A stretch of 64,000 nucleotides of DNA from contig NC_084587.1 of NCBI RefSeq assembly GCF_033807715.1, positions 21,925,017-21,989,016 of the forward strand, given 5' to 3'. Of this stretch, positions 1-14,139 are shown piece after piece. The notes under the pieces are model-generated. The model saw only the letters and a program-made list of their open reading frames with translations. It was not told the origin of the DNA and searched no databases. Made by a program: the position numbers and the translations under genes. Position 1 is the first letter of the stretch. Each line of letters begins with the position of its first letter. The DNA comes from Cololabis saira (lineage: Eukaryota; Chordata; Actinopteri; Beloniformes; Belonidae).

Positions 1-2318
1 TTAAAGAAATATACATGTAAATAATTCAAAGCCTGGAAATAATGTTCCTCTTGTGTCACGTCCAAGTTACAAGATGCAAGCTGACCTCGAGGAAGTTATG
101 TGTGGTTTATTGGGGGCATAACTCAGTTGGGAAGAGGCCACAGGACACGCTTCTTTTTTACACTTTTAGCTTCAAAACATAAATGAACAGACATGCATCC
201 AGACAGCCTCACAGCTACCCCCAACTGCAGACAGATGTAAATATAACTTGATGCTGGCTGACAGAGTGACCTTTTCTGCAAACTAATTTAGTTTTAAATT
301 ATACCAGTATTGCACATTTAATCTAGTCTGAATTCCAAGAAAGCTGATCTTTTTCCTTCTCTTGAGGTTCCAGAGTTGCAGCGTTCGCTAAAGTTATCCC
401 CCATTGTCTTGAGGGAGGCCTCGAGTTCTTGCAAATTTCTTTGTCAGACATATTTTGCAAGAAAAGTAACTCGAGCATTGTGCAACTTGAGCTGAATCAA
501 CCTGCTGAAAAAATAAATCACCAACAAATCCATTTACATCAAATGCTGAATCAGTTGACAAGAAAGATAAATAAATCTGTGTGGGAAGGTAAAGTTTTTT
601 CTCATTATTTCAATAACCTCTGGTGCCTACAATAAAAAGAAAAAAAATAGACAGCTCTATTCATTCATCACAAAAGAGTCAGGAAAAAAAGGTGACCCAA
701 ATCTTACTGGCCATGTCTAACAGGAAAGCCAAACAATTCGTGACAAACATCCTAAAACCGCCTCACATAAAAGCGAGCATGACACCCGAAGAGAGCAGCC
801 AAAATAAAAGGAATTCCAAATTCGTAGGAATGAGACATGAGCTTTGAGCCGCACAGCACTGTAGCAGCACAAACTCACTGAAGGGCAAAGGTAAGAAAAG
901 AAAATCACATTTTCAGTACGGTGCTGGCCAAATACCAATTTCCTCTCCACACATGCGTTTAGAAGCAATGCAAATCAAGAGCTTATTGAAGAAAAGTTAG
1001 CCAAAGTCATATTGGGTTTGGAGAGTCACTAAAGGGAATCAATCCTTTCCTTGTGGAGATAAAGTAGTCCCACGCTGCCTCTGCTGAGTGAGGTAGCTCA
1101 AATTAACTGACTTCTAACAACGGCCGACTGGGTGGAGATTAAGATAACTGTATTAAAACAAAGCATCTGTTTGGACAGAATGAATTGCGTTGGTGCTCGT
1201 GTCAGCGCTGCTGCGTCTGTGCTGCTCGGCCAGCAGAACTAATTTGTTACCGTGAGTCACAGACTCCTCCATCGGTCAAGTAGCTCGCAATGATTCATAC
1301 AGTGCAGACTCATGTAAAGCTACTCATCATCAAAATGTTTTCTCACTGGATGAACCAACAAACAGCATATCAAATCGGGACTGTTCCCTTAGCGCGTCTG
1401 TTGGTGTTACGCATGCTTCACTGTCAATGTAACACATTCAAGCTCCGACACAACAAAGGCAGCTCGTCCAGCCATAATAACTTTGTGCATTTTAAAATGC
1501 AATATCTGTGATTATAACTCTGTCCCAAAGATACCGTAAAGGAAAAGTGCCCCCCTGTAAATCAAATATATATATGTTTTGCTTCCAGCTTATTTACCAA
1601 GATTGTTTTGGTGTGAGCTGCCAAATCTTTGGAGAAACTTGAGATATCTGCTGTCTCTTGTATAAACTGGAAACGAGTAGCTCTGTGTAGATCAAAGGGC
1701 CGAAGATATTTGAAGTTTCACTCAAGACAGCTTGAGTGACACAGAGACCTTGTTAAGAGCAGTTTTGTGCAGGAATTGTTTGACAAAAACCAAAAGTGCC
1801 AACTCAGTGTACACTTTCACAATACACATAAAAACAGCAACACAGAGAGAGACGCAGAGTAGAAACTACAGAGGTGGGTTCAAAATCCACAGCTGACCCT
1901 CCGCTGCAAAAAGTAGCTGCCACACCTGTATCCATACTGAACCAAGAACAGCTGGAGTATTTTTTTTTTGGCAACATGTGTCATCTATGCTGAGAGATTG
2001 GGATTGGGATCTACTAATGCATTTCAGGTCATGTTAAGTGTATGCAGAGTATCGCCACATGCACCACCGGCCACAGGGTCCACGTTACTCGTATATGTTC
2101 AGGATTTCTGAAGACTTTCTTCCATTCATCAAACACCAATTAAAAAACAGACTTGGTGGTACCAAAAAACAGTCTATGGGATGAATCCTCTCTGGTAGAA
2201 TCATTTTTTAATCGCTTAACAAAATATGTTTGATCGGACTGTCAAAGAGGACTGGTGGAGGACAGAGTCACTCTCACAGACACACCTATTCACAAGAAAC
2301 TAAACTGGAAGATTCAAA

Positions 2319-2356
2319 TGCCTTAATTGGCAAAAAGGTTTTTGCCAGTTAAGGCA
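2319..2356. repeat. Hairpin, 18-bp arms
   Basis: The arms 2319-2336 (TGCCTTAATTGGCAAAAA) and 2339-2356 are reverse complements at 17 of 18 positions, with a 2-base spacer. It is a quasi-palindrome; the loop is too short for a microRNA precursor of normal shape. Confidence 0.85.
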
Positions 2357-3857
2357 CCAACCATTGAATAAAAAATATAAATAAAATGATATAGGTTAGG
2401 ACTACTTTATCAATATCCAGTTATGTTTTTGCACACTTGCACATCTTGTCGAAGGTTGAACCATGCCTTCCTCCACATACACAAAAAAGCACAACTGATT
2501 CATTTGGCTGAAAGAACAGGTAAATGGCATGATATTAGTCTCAGTGTGGCTATTTTTGAGTAATTATTATTGAACAGAGACATCGCTGACAAGTTTTTCC
2601 TAATGTAGTTATCTTTATGTTCTATGAGTATGTCTGAAATTTGGCAGCTAACATATTATACTAATAAACTGTATTTACATCAATCTTTTCCAGTGTTATT
2701 GATCAATAAACATCATTGACTACAAGTAACAGTCACTCATTTTCACCCATTCACCAAGATGTTTTCTAAATGCTGGGCACATTTCTCTTTGATAAACAAA
2801 TACACAAATCAAGCACAAAGTATTTTACTCAAGGACACTTTGGCACATCTAGGGCGTGAATCAAACCATATGACCTCTAATTATTGATGAACCCAGATTT
2901 TCAGCTAAACCACATCTGTCCTCATAGCAATCTGGGCAAAAAATAACCCTACAAGCCAGAAGAAAACTATACATAATCAAATGGGCATAAACTGTAGGCT
3001 CAACATACTAAACATACAGAAAACTATATTAGATGAAACACATGCAATGCTATTTTTTTGGCATACTTAATGTTTGTTTTTTATTGTGAAGTGAACTCTC
3101 AATTTTCTATAGCTGTACTCAAAGTCTTTTTAGAAGCCCCAAAAAAGGTAATATAAACAAAGGTTAGAGGAGAATCTGACAAATTCAGACTCAGAATGAT
3201 TTATTTTTCTTCACTGAAAGTTATTTCAGAGTCCTGCCAAGCCACCGCTTCTCTAAAGAAACGTATCTGAGCATGCTGCATGTGATATGTTCAGATGGGG
3301 AACACAATTTTAATATTGATAAAGAGTGCATAGCCATCTCTGAGTACTGCAGCAATTGTTCATTCCAGAAAGCCTTTCCAGTTATCAAAGGACATTGCAA
3401 CCGGGCTGTACACACCAGAGTAGGACTTCATGATATCTTCAGGAATAAAAAAGAATGCCCTTAGTAGCCAAATAATCCTGTTCAACAGTGCAGTAACAGA
3501 GTAGTAAAATGACTGTTTGGTGTCGTTCAACAGTATGAATGAAACCTACAGTCTGGCGTAAACTGCGAAAACACCCAGAAGGAGAGGAGGTGGCTTAAAT
3601 CTCTATTCTTACAGCAGCTCAATCTGGCAAGACACAATTATAACCAGTGACTTGAAATCTTAGGAAATCTCGCAGGAAATGAAAAGCGCAACAAAAGAAA
3701 GAAGAAAAAGACGGAAATAATAAGAGAACGTTGCCAAAGGGAAATATTTTCAGACACAAGTGAGTGCGTTATAGAAAGTGAAGTAGAAAGAAAAAAATTC
3801 AACAAGGACAGATGTAGACGGAAAAAGGTTTTCTTAGAATCGTATATAGTTGTATAG

Positions 3858-4105
3858 GAAGGCAAGGCAAGGCAAGTTTATCTGTACAACACATTTCTTG
3901 TACAAAACAATTCAAAGTGCTTTACATAAAAATATTTTAAAGAACTGCATTAAAAAGTGAAAGAGCTTAAAAGCAGAATTAAAGACAGACATGTAAGTTA
4001 AAAAGAATAGAACATAATGCAAGAAATAAAGGCAGTAGTGCGTTGTGGTAGATTACTGAAATGCAGCAGGAAATAAAATGGTTTTCGACGTCGACTTAAA
4101 TCTAG
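3858..4105 (-). mobile_element. LINE 3' end, L2/Rex1-like, antisense
   Basis: Read on the minus strand this segment ends in AAACTTGCCTTGCCTTGCCTT, preceded by the TATGTAAAGCACTTTGAA block typical of a common fish LINE tail. It aligns along its whole length with the 3' end of the plus-strand LINE at 38370-38615, including the CTGCATTTCAGTAATC and TTTTTAACTTAC blocks. It is a 5'-truncated copy of about 250 bp with no coding sequence left. The left boundary is clear at the repeated GCCTT units; the right one is approximate. Confidence 0.85.
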
Positions 4106-5705
4106 TTTTAGAGTTTAGAAGAAGACAATGTATTGTCCATGTTTTATTCTACTGACTGTAGATATGTAAAAAGATGTTTTCTGCATGACATGCATTTATT
4201 TTCACATCTATAAACATGAGTGTTACTATTTTTTTTCAACATTATTACATCATTTTCTGGCCCAGCCTTAATAGCTATACTGTACAACATTATCATGACT
4301 GCCTCTTGGGTTGTAGTATAAGAAATCTTGCTCCTGGTCTCCATGGCAACCCTTCTGACCTTCACCTTTCGCCACACGGCCAAGGCAATAAGGTTCATGA
4401 CAAAAGACCACTGCTTGTGATTCCTTCACCTCAACAATTTAACATTTTCCGTCTGGTCAGAGGACAAGTCTCTGGCTCAGTCAGACACATTTTCCTCCTG
4501 GGCTTCCAATTACTACAAGATACAACTGATCTCAGCATAATCCTTCTTTAAGGTATGATGGTCATTAAAGTCTGGACACAGTGACTACTCGAGAGACAAA
4601 CCCTTCAGTCTCCTGCTCTTCTTCTTGTGTGCATATGGAAGTGCTCTCCTAAGAGATACATAAACTTCCAATCGCTCCTGATGAGCAGACCACCAGTCAT
4701 TTACATGCTGTCTTGCAGCCAGCAGTGTGTGGGAATTAAGCTATGAAAGGTTTTAAGTATGGAGAGAAATGAGCTACATAAAAACATCAACATGAACAAT
4801 TACTGAGGAATAAAACAAAGATTAAAATGGTTTGATGTTGTTATGCAAGAGATCTACTTACATACTAAGTAAAACTTTGTGTAGAAGTTTAAAGCCATCA
4901 TATTATACTTTTTCCCCCTCCTTCCGTCAGTGTTTTATAAAGCTTTATTGTCAATTTAATAGAACTGAAAGTTAGAAAACTAGAAGTCAACACCAGAGAG
5001 AGTCCACAGGAAAATTACTTCAATTAGCTGCAGTTTCTTGTGCAGATTTTTCTTCCTTTGCTCATGACATCAGCATGATCTCATCTGCATAATGCCGGCC
5101 AAATGCCCATCCAATATACGCCCGCTTTCTCAATATAAAGCTGAAACTTTGTTTTCTCTTTCTCTCTCTCATGGCATACACATTCTAATTAAGCACTTAT
5201 CACATTTTGGGATGAATTGTCAAAAAGAGAAAATATTTAATACTTGAGTAGATGTTCAAAAATAAAACTGAATCACACCAATACTAAGTGTGCTTCTGTG
5301 TTGAATAATTTCTCGGTCCCATTATTGGTCCAAATAAAATTAAATGGTCTAATAAAATGTCTATAAAAAGGATAATATGTCATTTGCCCATCCCATAAAA
5401 TGTAATTTCCTCATTGCTCATCTGAAACGGACCGCAGGGATCGTCTTTTTAAACATTGAATTTAAAATTCTCTCCGTAAAAACACCTGTTTTCTCCAAGA
5501 ACAACAGGAACAAAAACAAAGCAGATCAGACTACTGTACTCACACATGTTACTGTCCCTGAAATAAACACCAGCAGTTCCAACAACCTTCCTGTTCCTCT
5601 GAAGAAGGTTGTTTTAAGTTGATCTGTCAGCTCTTGGTCTTTTTAACTGGATTAGCCCCAAGCCGGACAGAAAGCAAAAATAATGACAAAAAAACACACA
5701 CTTAC

Positions 5706-5785
5706 CTGAGACTTAAGGTCAGTTGCTCATCTTTAGCCCTCAGAAGATCCCCTATCGAAAACGTGGCGCTACCCAGGAAGCTGTT
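5706..5785 (-). CDS. inpp4b: INPP4B coding exon, end of the C2 domain
   Basis: This 80-bp exon enters in phase 0 and leaves in phase 2 (26 codons plus AG). It reads NSFLGSATFSIGDLL... and ends DEQLTLSL plus a split codon, probably Arg. Human INPP4B (recalled) has RSFLGYASFKVGELL...LLVLSLR, and INPP4A has LLGSGTFIVKDLL, so the family is certain and INPP4B is favoured by linkage to the other exons. The acceptor has a classic tract (CTTCTTTCTTCTCTGTCTCTACAG) with a plausible branch site CCTAACC about 30 bp upstream; the donor is CTCAG/GTAAGT. In human the segment before this exon carries about 16 extra residues (around PEHKDPPPEVG) that have no counterpart in the direct join of the fish exons. 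The next coding exon is not found in 1-5705 and should lie left of the window. Confidence 0.93.
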
Positions 5786-8700
5786 CTGTAGAGACAGAGA
5801 AGAAAGAAGACGGTTAGGTGGAGTTTTAGCAGGCATGTAAGTAGCATGTACTGTTAAACAATAATGAGGCAACAGAACTTTTTGGTTGTAGCTTAGATGT
5901 CATAAACAGGTACATCATGAGTAATTATTGTAATCTAAAGAGGGAAAACAGTCCACGACCTTTGTTAAAGACACCAGAACGAAAGACACCGGAACATATT
6001 GTAAATTCACTCTTCTTTTCTTTGCCTTTCTGTCTCATATAATTGTGTCTCCGAGTTCTTGCTGCTCTGACAACATGTGTTTGCTGCAGGCACGATATGA
6101 ACAAGAGGCGTCAGCGCACGAGAACTGGGTCAGGGAGAGAGAAGTATGGGACAAGGCCATCTATAACGTAAAGAGATGATCCACATTTTCTGGGAAACGC
6201 ATTGACTCAAGCCCCCTGTCCAGATGCATGCGCATATATGCACACATATATGCACACATAAACAGACAAGTTCTGCACCTGTGAGAAAAACACCATCAGT
6301 GGCCTCTGCTGCCCACAGGATGGTGCACAGCTCTGACTTCATCAAGGACACAGGCTGCTGTGAATAAAACTGGAGCTCGGTGTAAGTAACTCTAATCAGG
6401 TACAAAGGTGAGCCTGCAAATTTCATCATATGCAGGATAAAACTTTAACTGAAGCATCTGCAACATGCTCGCGAGACTGCGGTGCTGCAGTGCCATTTCT
6501 TGCTCTTTCATCCACCAAAATAAAGTACTTTTCATTCGAGGCTTTCATTTCAGGTCTGCTAATGGTTCATCGAACACTAAAACGAAAATACAAGACAAAA
6601 CCATTTCTGTCGGGCCCCTCTCTTATTCTGTCAAAAGCGTTGCTTTGCTTGTGGAGATGAAAACACAAGTGTGTTTGTTTTCTAATGAATGTAAATGTGT
6701 TTCACGTATTGTAACTGCGCCATTCTTCACCTTGAGAACAGAAAGGAAAAAGAAAAAAATTGCACTGAGACACTGGAAGGCAATAAAAATGCAAAATGAA
6801 TGTTATATAATAAACACTGACCTTATAACAGATTTGTCATCAGTCACAGTTGGGATTAAAGTTTTTATTAATTAACATTTTTTTTCAAAATTGAATTCAT
6901 ATTTGACTGAAAACATATCTGAAAATGACAGAGAAGCCAAATTACATTTCCGTCACTTTCTTGTCTGAGCTGACAGCCTGCCGGAAACCAATTAGTCCGA
7001 TTATATTTGACAAAGACATACAGTTGATTTTAAGCATTTGTCAAATATGCGTTGTCAGTTCACAAACAGCTGACAATAATTTATCTGTTAAGGATAAAAA
7101 TAATTAAAACTTTAGTTTTGACAACTAGATCTAATATTATTTTTATGCATCTTCTTGGTATTTGGCTAAGAGGACTTTTTTTGGTTTATATCACGGCTCA
7201 TGTTTAAATTATTTAAATTATTTTACTGAATTCCACACACTAAGATATTGAAATTTGAATTTAGAAAAATTGGCCATCATTTCACCATTAAAAACAAAAC
7301 AAAAAACCATCAGATTACCGTGCTTATCAACAGCTACCCTACTGTACATCCTGTGTATCGAGTCACAGGTGTAGAAAGTGTGAGCTTTTCAATATAACAT
7401 AAAAAAGGGCGAGAAGGACATGCAGTCCTGTCATAATGGGTCAAACAGCGACTGTGGTTAAGCGAGCGTGGCTGAACGGAGCTGCAGTAGCAGCGCCGCG
7501 GCACATCTGACAAGTTCAATTCAGCTCATGTCCATTTTATCATAGTACCAATTCAACACTAAAAGCCTTTTCAGACCACTTTACATAACGGGAAGCAATT
7601 CCCTCCCGGGTACAGACAGATGTCACATGACTTTTCCATTTCCCGCTATCCATCTGTAATTATGGACTTTTAAGCTTCAGATGATTTGATACTTGCAATG
7701 GCAATTTTTTTCCCAAAACTTTTTTCATCTTCTATGAATCTGATTTTTTTTTTTTTAATCAACATCAACAATGACAAAGGAACTAAATAATCCAAAAGGA
7801 TCCAAGTTGAGTTTTAGTGTTTTGTTACATCAGCAAAATAGCTGCAGCAATCTTTTCTTCCTCAACCAAAGAGGCTTGCCACACAGTTTGAGAGCAGCTT
7901 AGCTAGACTAACATTTTTCTCCTTAACCTTTCTCCCAACCCCCCTTTGTTTAATTATTTCGTCATTTGGCTACACTTTTACATCTCGCCTCCTCCCTCTT
8001 CCTGATGCAGCACTGCCTTTTCTCTTCCCTCCCCTGTTTTGGTCTCTCTCTGCAGTCTCCTGTATCAGATTAAAAAGGGCATCCTGTCCGCTGCCCTTTC
8101 TCTTAATCATTTCCTCCTCTGCATTTTGCTGCCACCCATACAAATCCCTAAATGCTGGCATCAAAATATTGCCACAAACGCGCTTTACTGCTCCGTTCCA
8201 CCATTATTCATTAATAAAATAACAAACAAACACTATGGGCATTCACACACACTCAAAGACAACCGGCCATTCCACAACATGAGTGCTACGAGAAAGAAAT
8301 GTATCACCGTAAATAATACTGAAGCATGTGCTAAAGGTTTCCAAATAGCTTGAATTTAATAAACACACAAAAGCAGCCATCACACTGAGTTACAAGTTCT
8401 TGCAGCAGAGTGCAACGTCCTCATGAATTAAACAGAGACATGATCCCCAGCAGGCGCTACTTAATATGCACAACGTCAGATTCTTCATTGCTGACGTATG
8501 ACAACCGATTCCAGTTTGCCCCGATAACCCAGAGCACAAGGCGCAAAAGCCCATTACACACTGTGGAGGAGCATTACATCCCCATGCAGCCATTACTCGC
8601 AACCTCGTCTGGGACGTCTGGTAAATGGTCTCAGAAATCCATTCCTTAGCATCTCTTTATGGACCCTCACGATGAAGGCTTTAAAAGTAATGAAGCTCCG

Positions 8701-10131
8701 GAGACCATCTTCTTACGGAGGATCAAAGTACCAATACCAAAGAAAATGAGAGAAAGATGGGGGCAAGATGAGGAGTGGAGTGAGAAGAGAAGACAAATGA
8801 AGCTCTTCCAGGATCATGGAGGATTGATTATGATGGTATCCCTCTGTTCCTGTCTTACATCGTCTGTCTCTCGTTTTCTTTTTCTTCGTTCCATCTTTTC
8901 ACCTGCACTTACTTATTCCCTTGATTGTTCCTGTTGCTCCTGAAAATTGAGAGCTACAAGAGAAACTTTGGCCTAATGATCTCTTTCCCAAGTTCTCGGA
9001 AAAAAAGTTGGATGGTTTTGAGGGATCTTTTCAGCCACAAAAGCTCTCAAAAACACATAAAAAAAAAACAACCCGAAATCAATATTGTTTGAAAAATAAC
9101 AAACATTTGAGTTGGTACACGCAGAGCTGACAGACTGCACGTCTGCAGGCAATCCCAATCACTTGTCTGTGGACTCCTTGAAGACCACAGTGTCTGCTCA
9201 TCACTCGGAAGAGGTAAACAGTCTTAGTCAGGCTTTACGTCTGTTGCCCGGAGTGACAGAGAGACACGCACACAGAAATACACCGGCACTTCCTCAGTCA
9301 TCCTCTCTCTCCCTATCGGTCGCGCACTCACACATTCACAGGCTACTGAGAATACCTGACGGAGAGGACATTCTTTCACATGCTGTGCCAACAAATGGCA
9401 CTTTATACAAATAACAGCTTTCACAGTATAGCTTTGGGTGAATAATACGCATGTTGCTTTCCTGTTAACATCTCACATCTATACCACAGAGGTCAATGAT
9501 GTCCACTTGAATTCACTTCCTACTCACTACAAATACAACAATACAAACTGACCTAATTAACTCATTTAAAATGTCATGTCGTGCACTCGGGCGCAAATAA
9601 TGGCTACGGTGAGCAGAACACGAGGAAGGGAGGCATGATAACCAAAAAAACATGAACAGCTGATCACGCACGTAAACACAAGGAAGTCCACTTACAGTTT
9701 TGTCTCTACGAATCCAAGTATGTCAGGTAGTAAAAGAGTATGAGAGGAGCAAAAGGGCTTAAGACAGCCTGACAGAAAAAGACAGGGACTGAAATGCAGA
9801 ACACAGGGAGAGGAAAAAGTGATGTTATGTCTTCCTTCTTCCTCTTAATGAGCTCCAGGACAGTCCTCTCACATATCTTCCCCGAGTCCTCGGTTTACAG
9901 TATCTCCGGATATATGTCTCACATGCTCTTTAAAGAGCAGCAGGCGGACTGGCTGACTCTCAAATAGTAAATACAGAAGCACATCAAACATGCAGAAACA
10001 AGTGCAGGCGCACAAACGTACACACTTGCAGCCTTCGCTGTGACTGAGAAGTGGCTAGTGTGAGCTGCTGGCGCTACTGCTGTTGCTGCTGTGGCTGGCA
10101 CGACGGTAAGCGAGAACAGTGAGGAAGAGAA

Positions 10132-10167
10132 GAGGAGGAGGAGGAGGAGGAGGAGGAGGAGGAGGGG
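10132..10167. repeat. (GGA)n purine tract
   Basis: A run of about eleven GGA/GAG triplets in a longer purine-rich block. It generates spurious proline- and serine-rich open frames on the minus strand. A further GA-rich and A-rich stretch lies at 10613-10690. Confidence 0.9.
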
Positions 10168-13100
10168 GGAGGAAGCCGACATATACAAGCAGCCGGGTCG
10201 GGGGGGTTGGGGAGGGTGGACAACACAGAAGAGGAACAGGCAAAAGGGAAGGAAGACAGACAATTAATGGGTAGAGAACCAAGATAGCCAGAGAGATAAG
10301 CAGAGTGAGACATGAAAGCACACCGAGATGGACTTGTGTGTCACACCTCGGCTGCAGCCTGTGACTCAGGCGGCTAAAAGGAAGGAAAAAAAAAAAAAGA
10401 AAAAAAGAAAACACTTTTTATGGTCACTTGAATTAAGATGCAATCCAACCACAGGGTGCAAAGTGTGTGTAGGTGTGTGCCTGCATACAGATAAATACTT
10501 CAAAACACACAATGAGATTCTTCAGGATGAGACAATCTGCTTCATGAGACACTTGCTCTTTCTATGCATTTTAAATCAGATATTCACCAATACATGCAGC
10601 TGCTGCTGAGAGGGAAATAGAGAGCGAGGGAGAGCGAGAGGGAGAGAGTGAGAGACCAACAAAAAAAAAAACAAGAAAAAAAAAACAAGCCCATCAGAGC
10701 ACTTTGAGACACAAATAATGAACAAACCCACATGGCAACAGCGGTGACACCATTTATGCTATAACTATCTGGGCTCAAACCTTGGATTAAGAAGGGTTTC
10801 ATTTACCCCTGCTGCCACAGGGGGTGAGTAATTTTGGCAGAACAAAGGTTTGGTTCCACGGTGGCCCTTATCATCTCACACAGGTACACAATCAAACACA
10901 ATGAGACAAGCATGCAATCGCTTCGGCCCACGTGCACACTCGCACGCACGCACGCGCAGGGACCCTTAACGTTTGCAAGTACAACCGGTTTTGTACAAAT
11001 ACACCAATTTCTGGAGGTCACAGCGATGATGAGATAACCTCTTTTAGCGTGGGAGGTTGCATTAGAAAGGGTGGGTGGTGAGGATTCATTTTGCTTTTAT
11101 TAGCAGGAGGATTGATGATCTAGGTGTCAAGCGGATGTCTGAGGCTTGAGCTTATACCTTGCAAAGGATAACGCAAAATCGTTCACAGTCTGCAAAGACC
11201 ACACTCGCTTTGACAATCCAGCGTGTAGTCAAGTGCTGTTGCCAAATCCATTTGCACATTTCTGCTTGCTGCTTATTTCTTTTAATCAAGTGATCACTGA
11301 TGTATTTTGCGGCTTTCTTTTTTTTGCCTCATTCTCCAGCCCTGAATTTAAGCATACAACTGGAATTAGTTTCAGTCTTGCAGGAACAGAGATGTACTGC
11401 ATGCATGGAAAATCCTAGATCAAAGCTCCTTCAAAATATGAATCAAGCACCCTGGAATGAGGCATATCTAATGCCACACTTTGAAGACCAAAATGTTTGA
11501 CATATTTTGGAACATTTAAATTGCGGGTTCCTGAAAAGCACACTGAGACCAGTAGAGATCGGTCTCATGCTCTAAATCAGAGTACGAGCTGTCTACTGCA
11601 GTGGAAGTGCGTGAAGCTTTTGGCTGTCAACAGCAAAAAACCTTAAGATGACATCCTTTACTGCCACTTTTCACTTTCAGCATCACTGAAGCAGTGCTCA
11701 GAGCTGAATAAAAAACACAGCAATATAATAAATTAATGTCCTCCATTGATCTAACATGAATCTATAGGGAGGGGATGCGATGGCCCGTGTGAGGGTGACA
11801 GAACAAATGCCACTGGTAGCTGAAGCAGCAAGGGATCTCAGATAACTGATCACCCCGAACCTGAATGAGCAGAGACAAAAAGAGTGGGTTGTGGATTTCC
11901 CACGCGAGCTGATCTTCTCCTTCTTAACTGTCCATCTTGAATTATTTTCATGGTTCTCTACCTCAACCTCATTCCCCTGCTTTTGATCCATTACAAATGA
12001 AAAAAGAAACTGCCGCAGACACACCTGAGCTCGCTGGCTCTTTGCATTGCGGCATGAGACAGCGCAAGCACATTAAACATTAAGCAGTAGAATCAGTTAC
12101 CAGTGAAACCTCAATACACTCCAGAATTGCTCAAGAAAAACCAAACAATTGTGTCAAAGAGCCCGATCTGTTGAGAGTCTGTAGATCCCAGTCTGTTCAA
12201 GCATGCGGCATCCAAGTAAAGGGAAGGAACAAGTCAGATTCACAGGCCGTTCTCTCAGGAGGTCTCGCGCGGATGACATCATATAAATCTCATAAGAATG
12301 CTATTAATCCGGGTGCATTGAGATGTCTGTTATCCACAGGGCCACATGAAGACTTCATTAATAAACCTAAAGCTAAGATATTCAGGAAACCCAACGCAGT
12401 GCAAGCCTACAAGGAAGGCTTCAGACAACTCCTAACACTAGAGTACAGTGTTAGAGAGTACAATTATTTGGCTGAATAAGTGAGAATGGAAAATGTCATC
12501 TGAGTCAGGCTTTTTTCATCATGATCTCAAATACAAGCAATATCCATTCATTTATATATCTGAATCCAACCCTTTCCCTTGTACAGAGACATCAGTGTAC
12601 ACTTAGTATGTTGTAACTCTAAATTACGTTTTAATGAGAAGTAATGAAAGCTTTGAAGCTGAAAGATGTCTGGCTTGTTAGAGATGTAAACTTCAATACC
12701 AACGCTCACAACAGACAACACAGCAAAAACTCACCAATGTAGAAGCAAAAAAGACAAACAAGCTTTGGGAAGAAAAGAGAGTTATAAAAGGGACAAAAAG
12801 ATGGGACACAGCAATGTATCATGTTTTGTTGCACTTAGCCTGTAGTCTGTTTCGGTAGAGCGTTTTTTCGAGATGTCTGATGTAAGGAGCTCCGGCTAAT
12901 ATTTGCTGATTTTAAGTTATGTTTCATCAGTAACAATCAAACTTCTCTTAGTTAGAGGTTGAGTCTGACGTCACTTTGCTGCTATAGATTATGATTTGAT
13001 TAGTGTGCAGCTGCCAGGGCGACGGGCAAAAGGAAGGCAGGACTGAGACTCAACGGGAGGCTTATTACGGGGATGTACTGTGATGGGCGGCGCCTGATTT

Positions 13101-13552
13101 GGCCAGCTTGATTTGGGACTCCCCGCTGACTCCTGCACCACCGCCATGGTGACCAGGGCCGTCTTGGCAGGACAGGGGGGAGAGTTAATCGCTTTTAGGT
13201 AGGGAATGTTGTAGTTAGCAGTGTATAATTATAACCTTACAGTTAGGCAAATAAAGCAGCCAACAACAATTTCAGAGGAAAACATTTCATGGTCCATTTT
13301 TACATGAGAAAAGACTTCAGAGGAATCTTGTTTCATTTCTTCAAAAACACCCCAAAAGCAAATACCAGAAGGGACTCATACTGCGTGAAGGACGTCTCCT
13401 ATCTGAACCAGCGTTGCAGGGTCTACTTTTTTAAGTAACATGTGGTGATACGGTTGATTAATCAGTTGTTAGGCAATTTTCATCGGTCTCAGTTTGACCT
13501 GCTTTAGCAGGTTCTGTGCACATCTTTTTATGTTACTTATGGTGCTCCTAAG

Positions 13553-13555
<3 letters not shown>

Positions 13556-13636
<81 letters not shown>
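13556..13636. repeat. (GT)n microsatellite
   Basis: An uninterrupted GT run of about 40 units, followed by GAGAGAAAG. Confidence 0.98.
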
Positions 13637-13638
<2 letters not shown>

Positions 13639-14139
13639 AGAAAGTCTTTGGAATCTAATGATACTGATTTGTACTTAGATAGAAAGTACTTTGATGTTTT
13701 TTTCCTCCATGTTTTTAAATCTTTCCATTAACTGCCTGATTAATCATTTAAACTATTCTTTGACTTTTATGACTACATTTGAGACTTCATCAAAGGCACC
13801 AAATTGCATCAACTGTAAATAAAGTCTATCTTGTGTGCAAACACAAAGCTAAAACGGTTGAGGTGAATGCCTTCTAGGTCCGACTTTGATAAAACAAAGC
13901 AAAAAACTTTAATCTTTTCCAGCTATAGGAAGATTATCAAGTGTAGACTTGTGGAAGTGGGCTCTTAATTTGCATTACTTTTCATAACTTCATTTCTGTG
14001 CTCACATGATTCTGTGATCATTTTCATCTAAAAGGTGAAGTCAGTTAAGTGTAAATTACCACGATGACATACAAAAAGTATTCTGAGGGTAAATTATGAA
14101 GAAACATACAAGAACTTGCATAATAGCATACGTCACATC

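Larger units (their letters stand above)
1..5705 (-). other. inpp4b: INPP4B intron (partial)
   Basis: This should be the intron after exon 5785-5706, since the next coding segment of the family (the part after ...LSLR) could not be found on the minus strand. It is AT-rich unique-looking sequence apart from an 18-bp-arm hairpin at 2319-2356 and an antisense LINE 3' end at 3858-4105. The 4200-4740 stretch has a chance open frame of 111 codons on the plus strand that I do not recognise; it may be an old repeat. Confidence 0.6.

Noticed and set aside
4216..4551. Plus-strand 111-codon frame.
   Set aside because: No recognised domain, no clear splice sites or promoter. Probably chance or an old repeat.
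9919..10414. Minus-strand frames with poly-Pro and poly-Ser.
   Set aside because: They come from the (GGA)n block. No splice structure or family was recognised.
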